From Lutacidiplasma sp049802875 (GTDB lineage: Archaea > Thermoplasmatota > Thermoplasmata > Lutacidiplasmatales > UBA184), in assembly GCA_049802875.1 (NCBI GenBank), contig JBARNH010000050.1, forward strand, positions 1 through 16,847: a stretch of 16,847 nt of DNA, read 5' to 3'. Numbering within the stretch: position 1 is the first letter of the stretch; every line of letters starts with the position of its first letter. Under the pieces are notes generated by a model. It ran no database searches and was not told the DNA's origin. It saw only the letters and a program-made list of their open reading frames with translations. The position numbers and the translations under genes are program-made. This document shows positions 13,463-16,847 of the stretch, piece after piece.

Positions 13463-14361
13463 GCGCACCCCCCGATCCCTCGTCGTCCCCGGCGAGGGAC
13501 CTCGGCCGGTTTCTGGAGATCCAGAACCTCGGGCTCAATCTCCCGTTCGCGCTCGCCTTCCTGTTCCTCGCGGCCGGCGGCCTCCCCTCGCTCCGAACGC
13601 TACTGCTCGTCGTGATCGCGTTCGTCGCCGCGCGGAACGCGGGCCACAGCTTCAACCGCTGGGTCGACCGTCAGCTCGACGCGCGGAATCCCCGAACTCG
13701 CGGTCGACTGCTCCCTACGGGCCGCGCGACCCCCGCGTTCGCGCTCGCGTTCTGCGTGGGGAGCGCCGCCGTGCTCGTCGTGGCGGCCTACTTCCTCAAT
13801 CCGCTCGCGTTCGTGCTCGCCCCGGTGGCCCTCGCGATCGTCCTCGGGTATAGCTACACCAAGCGGGTCACGTCGTTCACCACCGCGTTCCTCGGTCTGG
13901 TGGAGGCGATCACTCCCGCAGCCGTCTACATCGCGGTTCGCGGCACCCTTCCGCTCCCCGTCCTCTTTGCGGTCGGCGGTCTCCTCGCTTGGGGAACGGC
14001 GTTCGAGACCGTCCACAGTTTGGGTGACCTCGCGAGCGACCGGGAGCTCGGGCTCTACTCCCTGCCGGTCCGCTTCGGCGCCGAGCGTTCGGCCCGGCTC
14101 GTGCCGATCTTGCATGCCGTCGCGCTGGGGTTGCTGGCGGTGTTCGGCCTTGCCATCGGGCTCCCGCCGGTGTACTTCGTCGGCCTCGTCGTGATGGGAG
14201 GGATCGCGGCCGCGAGCGACCGGGCGCTCGTGCGTCGACCGACCGAGAGTCGGATCCCGTTCGAACGGCACTTCGCGCTCGGGGCGATCTACCTGGTCGG
14301 CGTCGTGCTGGCCGTGTTCTTTCCGATCGGTCCCGTGTGGTTCGTGCACGGATTCACCTAG
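13459..14361 (+). CDS. ubiA: UbiA-family polyprenyltransferase (probable menaquinone-pathway type)
   Basis: This is an integral membrane prenyltransferase that attaches a polyprenyl chain to an aromatic acid. From GTG 13459 it has 300 residues with about eight hydrophobic spans. Both Asp-rich, Mg-diphosphate-binding motifs are present: N66-R-W-V-D70-R-Q-L-D74 (NxxxDxxxD) and D190-L-A-S-D194-R-E-L-G198. The following LYSLPVRFG matches the 'GLHSIPARFG' element of the 4-hydroxybenzoate/MqnP branch. GTG 13459 is chosen because it overlaps the ubiD stop as GTGA; the frame upstream of it is a ubiD shadow. Coupling to ubiD suggests that its product is the substrate of UbiD, as in the late futalosine pathway. 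Digeranylgeranylglyceryl phosphate synthase is a related alternative but is less compatible with the neighbour. It ends in CTAG. Confidence 0.92.
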   Translation: MSAPPDPSSSPARDLGRFLEIQNLGLNLPFALAFLFLAAGGLPSLRTLLLVVIAFVAARNAGHSFNRWVDRQLDARNPRTRGRLLPTGRATPAFALAFCVGSAAVLVVAAYFLNPLAFVLAPVALAIVLGYSYTKRVTSFTTAFLGLVEAITPAAVYIAVRGTLPLPVLFAVGGLLAWGTAFETVHSLGDLASDRELGLYSLPVRFGAERSARLVPILHAVALGLLAVFGLAIGLPPVYFVGLVVMGGIAAASDRALVRRPTESRIPFERHFALGAIYLVGVVLAVFFPIGPVWFVHGFT

Positions 14362-14378
14362 GTATCGGGTGGGAACGA

Positions 14379-14386
14379 ACTAAAGA
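14379..14386 (+). promoter_or_regulatory. TATA-like box before the small unknown gene and arcS
   Basis: ACTAAAGA is centred about 33 bases before ATG 14416, in the 54-base gap after ubiA. It would give a short-leader transcript for the small gene and, by read-through, for arcS and tRNA-Val. I see no comparable box directly before either of those. Confidence 0.45.
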
Positions 14387-14415
14387 GGCCCATCCGGTCA
14401 CGAATTTCCACTGTC

Positions 14416-14769
14416 ATGCCGCAGGTGATGATCGGCCTCTCGGCCCGCGACCACCATACGACGAACGAGGTCTGGCGACTCGCGAAGCGCCATCTGAATC
14501 CCGCCGTCCGCCGACGCATCGGTTGGCGGGGGCAGTCCAGCTTCCTGCGCCAGCTCATCCTCTACGGGTTCGAGAAGGCGAGCGAGAACCCGGCCGAATT
14601 CCTGCGCGAGGTACGCGACACGCACGACCCGCTCTTTGGGAAGCGCGGGCGGTCCGAAGCGGGGGCAGAGCGACGGGAATCCTTGCTCCCGGCCTGGGAG
14701 GCGTTCTTCCCGGCGGCTCCGTCGGGTCGGCCTCGGAAGCGCGGCGCGAGAGCCAACGGGAACGATTGA
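14416..14769 (+). CDS. Small basic protein of unknown function
   Basis: I do not recognise a family for this 117-residue protein. The first ~65 residues look folded and helical: a short strand-like start (PQVMIGLSA), then HHTTNEVWRLAKRHL, RRRIGWRGQSSFLRQLILYGFEKA and a third helix ENPAEFLREVRD. A strand-then-helices plan with an SSFLRQLILYG helix slightly recalls ribbon-helix-helix DNA-binding proteins, where the helix reads 'S.FIR.AI', but the fit is not good enough to assert. The second half is low in complexity and ends in a basic RPRKRGAR stretch, consistent with nucleic-acid binding. The ATG sits about 33 bases from a TATA-like box, and codon use matches the neighbours. It ends 31 bases before arcS and is probably co-transcribed with it, so a link to tRNA or RNA biology is possible but unproven. 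Confidence 0.68.
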   Translation: MPQVMIGLSARDHHTTNEVWRLAKRHLNPAVRRRIGWRGQSSFLRQLILYGFEKASENPAEFLREVRDTHDPLFGKRGRSEAGAERRESLLPAWEAFFPAAPSGRPRKRGARANGND

Positions 14770-14800
14770 GGCCCGCGGCCACCACCACCGCTGGACGAGT

Positions 14801-16666
14801 GTGGCGCGCACGGTCGAGAGTCTGGACGGCGGTGCCCTCGTCGGGAGGGTGCGGGTGGGGGGGCTCGCGTTCCCTACCCCGGGTCTCCTCGAGAGCCGAC
14901 CGCCGGGCGAGGACGACCCCGGGTTCACTCTCCGCAACGTTCCCGGCCCGGCCGGCGTCCGTCATCTGAGACTTTCGGACGGGACCGGATCCCTCGACCT
15001 TCGATTCCCTGTCCTCGCCCCCGAAGTGATGGGCGCTCCCGTGAGTGGTGTTCCCGTCGGGGAAGGGACCGTTTTCGTTCACGCGCCCCTCGCGCACGGA
15101 TCCGACGCGGCCGGGAAGTCGCCCCGTCCCGACCTGATCGTGTTGGGGAACGCGAGCGTCCTCTGGGCCGACGGCCGGGCGTTCGTCCGAGCGCTACGAG
15201 AGGTCCGCGCGGTCTACGGAGGGGCGCCGGCCCTTTGGACGCCTCGGGTGGCCCTACCGCACCGGATCCCGCTGCTCGCCTACCTCGGCGTCGACCTGGT
15301 CGACACGACTCAGGGCCTACTCGCCGCCGCAGCGGGAGAGTATCTGGATCGGACGCTCGGCCCGTTCGACGCGACGACCGCCCGGGCGGAGGCCCTTTGC
15401 CCGTGTCCGGCCTGTATCGTCGACCCTCCCGGTTCGCTCGCCATCCACGCGCTGCACGCCTACCGAAGCGCGATGGCCGAGACCCGTGCCGCGGCGCGAG
15501 CCGGCCAGCTGCGCGAACTGGCGGAGTCGCGCCTGCCCGCCGAGCCCGCTCTCGCCGAGATGCTTCGCTACGCCGACCGAGATCTCGGCCCGTTCCTCGA
15601 CGAACGGACCCCCGTGATATCGCACGGTTCGCGGAACTACGTGATCCTCGAGTCCCAGCGACGTCCCGAGATGGCCCGGTTCCGCCGTCGCTTCCTCGAG
15701 AGGTATCGCCCCCCGCCTTCGAAGACCGTGCTCTTGCTCGTGCCGTGCTCGAAGACGAAGCCGTACCGCCACTCGCGCTCCCACCGTCGGTTCGCGAGTG
15801 CGTTCGAGGACCTTCGGGCCGTGGAGCGGGTCCACGTCGTGTCCGTGAGTTCACCGATCGGTCTCGTTCCCCGCGAACTCGAGGACGTCCCCCCCGCCCG
15901 ACACTACGACATTCCGGTGACCGGCGACTGGGCGGAGACCGAACGCGAATCGGTGCGGATCGGCCTTCACCACCTGTTGTCGCACGGGAACTATCGTTCG
16001 GTCGTTGTCCATCTGGATCCGGAGGAGTACTCGTTCCTGCGTCCGGACCTCTCCGGGCCGCTGACCGCGCGGTGGACGATACCCGATGACCGCACGACCT
16101 CCGCCCCGGCGATCCGAGCGCTTCGGGACGCCCTGGCGGAGTCGCTCGTGGAGGAGCGCCCGGTCCCCGGAGGTCCGCTCGCGGTCGTCCGTGAGGAGCT
16201 GCACGAGGTCTCGAGCGTTCAATTCGGTCGCCCGGCCGCCGACCGCCTGTTCGCGTCCCCGATCCGGCTGGCGGGTCGTCCCTGGTTCCAGCGATTGACG
16301 GACGGGCGATCGGACCTCGCGACGCTGCGCGAGGAGCGCGGCCTATTCCACCTCACGGTGGCCGGCGCCCGCCGACTGGTCCCCCAACCTCCCCTCTGTG
16401 TCGAAGTCGATCCGGCGCTCTCTCTGGCCGGGGACCTGTTTACCCCGGGAGTGCGGGGAGCCGATCGAGAGATCCGAGCCGGTGACAGCGTCGTGCTGCT
16501 CCGGGACGGAGTCCTCGCCGGAGTGGGGGAGGCCGCGCTCCCCGGCGCGCTGATGGTCGAGCTCTCTCACGGACTCGCGGTCCGAGTGCGACATCGGGAG
16601 CATCCGACGACCGACACTCCCATGACCGAGGACCGACCTCGGTCCGACCCAGGGCCGGTGGTCTAG
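14801..16666 (+). CDS. arcS: Archaeosine synthase ArcS (TGT-like domain, PUA domain)
   Basis: ArcS acts after archaeal TGT has placed preQ0 at position 15 of tRNA; it attaches lysine to the preQ0 nitrile, and a radical SAM partner then releases archaeosine. From GTG 14801 the protein is 621 residues. A TGT-like N-terminal domain ends in the zinc-site pattern C200-P-C202-P-A-C205 with H216 or H219. The ArcS-specific signature PCSKTKPYRHSRSH occupies 315-328, followed by HYDIPVTGDW. A C-terminal PUA domain at about 533-600 (GDLFTPGV...IRAGDSVVLL) should bind tRNA. The start is uncertain: GTG 14801 is near the first recognisable strand, and the frame upstream overlaps the previous gene. The last 20 or so residues look like unconstrained read-through. 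The final four codons and the TAG stop lie inside the tRNA-Val gene. Confidence 0.93.
   Translation: MARTVESLDGGALVGRVRVGGLAFPTPGLLESRPPGEDDPGFTLRNVPGPAGVRHLRLSDGTGSLDLRFPVLAPEVMGAPVSGVPVGEGTVFVHAPLAHGSDAAGKSPRPDLIVLGNASVLWADGRAFVRALREVRAVYGGAPALWTPRVALPHRIPLLAYLGVDLVDTTQGLLAAAAGEYLDRTLGPFDATTARAEALCPCPACIVDPPGSLAIHALHAYRSAMAETRAAARAGQLRELAESRLPAEPALAEMLRYADRDLGPFLDERTPVISHGSRNYVILESQRRPEMARFRRRFLERYRPPPSKTVLLLVPCSKTKPYRHSRSHRRFASAFEDLRAVERVHVVSVSSPIGLVPRELEDVPPARHYDIPVTGDWAETERESVRIGLHHLLSHGNYRSVVVHLDPEEYSFLRPDLSGPLTARWTIPDDRTTSAPAIRALRDALAESLVEERPVPGGPLAVVREELHEVSSVQFGRPAADRLFASPIRLAGRPWFQRLTDGRSDLATLREERGLFHLTVAGARRLVPQPPLCVEVDPALSLAGDLFTPGVRGADREIRAGDSVVLLRDGVLAGVGEAALPGALMVELSHGLAVRVRHREHPTTDTPMTEDRPRSDPGPVV
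16624..16644 (+). other. 7-bp perfect hairpin just before tRNA-Val, inside the 3' end of arcS
   Basis: GACCGAG (16624-16630) is the exact reverse complement of CTCGGTC (16638-16644), with a 7-base loop. It ends seven bases before the tRNA 5' end and lies in the poorly constrained arcS tail codons. It could guide processing of an arcS-tRNA transcript or be incidental in GC-rich DNA. Confidence 0.4.
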
Positions 16667-16724
16667 TGGTGATGACGCCGCGCTTACAACGCGGAGATCG
16701 GCGGTTCGAATCCGCCCCGGCCCA
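16652..16724 (+). tRNA. tRNA-Val, anticodon UAC
   Basis: The cloverleaf is complete in 73 bases. The acceptor stem GGGCCGG (16652-16658) pairs fully with CCGGCCC (16717-16723), and the discriminator is A16724. T8-G9 are followed by a D-arm starting GTC with loop AGTGGTGA and closing GAC. The anticodon arm is CCGCG-CTTACAA-CGCGG with anticodon TAC, which reads the valine codons GUA and GUG. The variable loop is AGATC, and the T-arm is GGCGG-TTCGAAT-CCGCC. No intron and no encoded CCA are present; the next bases are CCC. G15 is base 16666, the site of archaeosine in archaeal tRNA. The first 15 bases overlap the end of arcS. No TATA-like box is seen in the 50 bases upstream, so the tRNA may be transcribed with arcS. 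Confidence 0.96.
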
Positions 16725-16792
16725 CCCCTCGATGGGGGCTAACGATTCCGGGACCCGCTCGACCCCGCGGCCGAGTTGATCCCTGCCGGTGG
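16725..16792. other. Intergenic segment after tRNA-Val with a small GC hairpin
   Basis: CCCC-TCGAT-GGGG (16725-16737) directly follows the tRNA and could form a 4-bp stem, but no T-rich run follows, so it is at best a weak terminator. The remainder is GC-rich, with no promoter or gene that I can support. Confidence 0.3.
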
Positions 16793-16847
16793 TTAGATTC
16801 CGGTCTTGCGCTCCATTTCTTCGGGATACCGGGCGCCGTGCACCGTG
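16793..16847 (-). CDS. C-terminal end of an unidentified protein gene (cut by window edge)
   Basis: On the minus strand one frame is open from the window edge to TAA at 16793-16795, encoding TVHGARYPEEMERKTGI. The composition (charged, helix-like, ending in Ile) resembles a real protein C-terminus, and its codons have G or C in most third positions, like the neighbouring genes. Seventeen residues are too few to identify a family. If real, it converges on arcS and tRNA-Val. Confidence 0.4.
   Translation of the reverse strand, partial: TVHGARYPEEMERKTGI

Noticed and set aside
11951..13468. 505-residue minus-strand open frame opposite ubiD
   Set aside because: The composition is that of an antisense shadow, with no motif, and the plus-strand UbiD has all family signatures.
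14416..14769. Ribbon-helix-helix repressor
   Set aside because: The SSFLRQLILYG helix is suggestive, but the strand and the spacing do not match well enough, so it is left unassigned.
1..16847. Mobile element, CRISPR array or defence island
   Set aside because: No transposase, integrase, direct-repeat array, cas gene, toxin-antitoxin pair or composition break is visible. The gene set is core-like.

Overview
The window is dense, very GC-rich archaeal DNA (roughly two thirds G+C by eye). It holds 18 protein genes, two of them open at or near the window ends, and one tRNA gene. The archaeal origin rests on the gene set: transcription factor S, RNA polymerase subunit Rpo11/L, a Hef-type helicase, archaeosine synthase, a bacterio-opsin-activator type HTH protein and KptA. 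TATA-like boxes lie about 25-38 bases before several starts, with no Shine-Dalgarno site, as expected for leaderless or short-leader transcripts. High GC, non-acidic proteins, a nuclease-less Hef and a zinc-ribbon/membrane protein suggest a GC-rich Thermoplasmatota lineage rather than a haloarchaeon. That placement is inference. No mobile element, CRISPR array, rRNA or gene-free stretch over 300 bases is visible.

Layout. (1) 1-1439: a coiled-coil protein of unknown role converges on a GNAT acetyltransferase. (2) 1484-4552, minus strand: asparaginyl-tRNA synthetase overlaps tfs in a tfs-asnS operon, and purD lies upstream with its own promoter. (3) 4685-5663, plus strand: rpoL and kptA. (4) 5660-9027, minus strand: a zinc-ribbon, single-span surface protein, an aldehyde dehydrogenase and a CrtQ-like glycosyltransferase; the last two form a likely operon. 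(5) 9090-11131: the Hef-type helicase converges on dut. (6) 11157-14361: a Bat-type HTH regulator is divergent from a translationally coupled ubiD-ubiA pair, probably for menaquinone synthesis. (7) 14416-16724: a small unknown protein, arcS and tRNA-Val(UAC). (8) The C-terminal end of an unidentified minus-strand gene lies at the right edge.

Themes. Information processing dominates: transcription (tfs, rpoL), tRNA charging and modification (asnS, kptA, arcS, tRNA-Val) and genome maintenance (hef, dut). A second theme is membrane or isoprenoid chemistry (ubiD, ubiA, CrtQ-like glycosyltransferase plus aldehyde dehydrogenase).

The most striking architecture is compaction around the tetranucleotide CTAG. 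I find it only five times, always at a stop codon. All three convergent gene pairs with both ends visible share one CTAG as their two overlapping TAG stops. A fourth CTAG ends ubiA. The fifth ends arcS inside the D-arm of tRNA-Val, so the last base of the arcS stop codon is the tRNA's G15, the nucleotide that the archaeosine pathway modifies.
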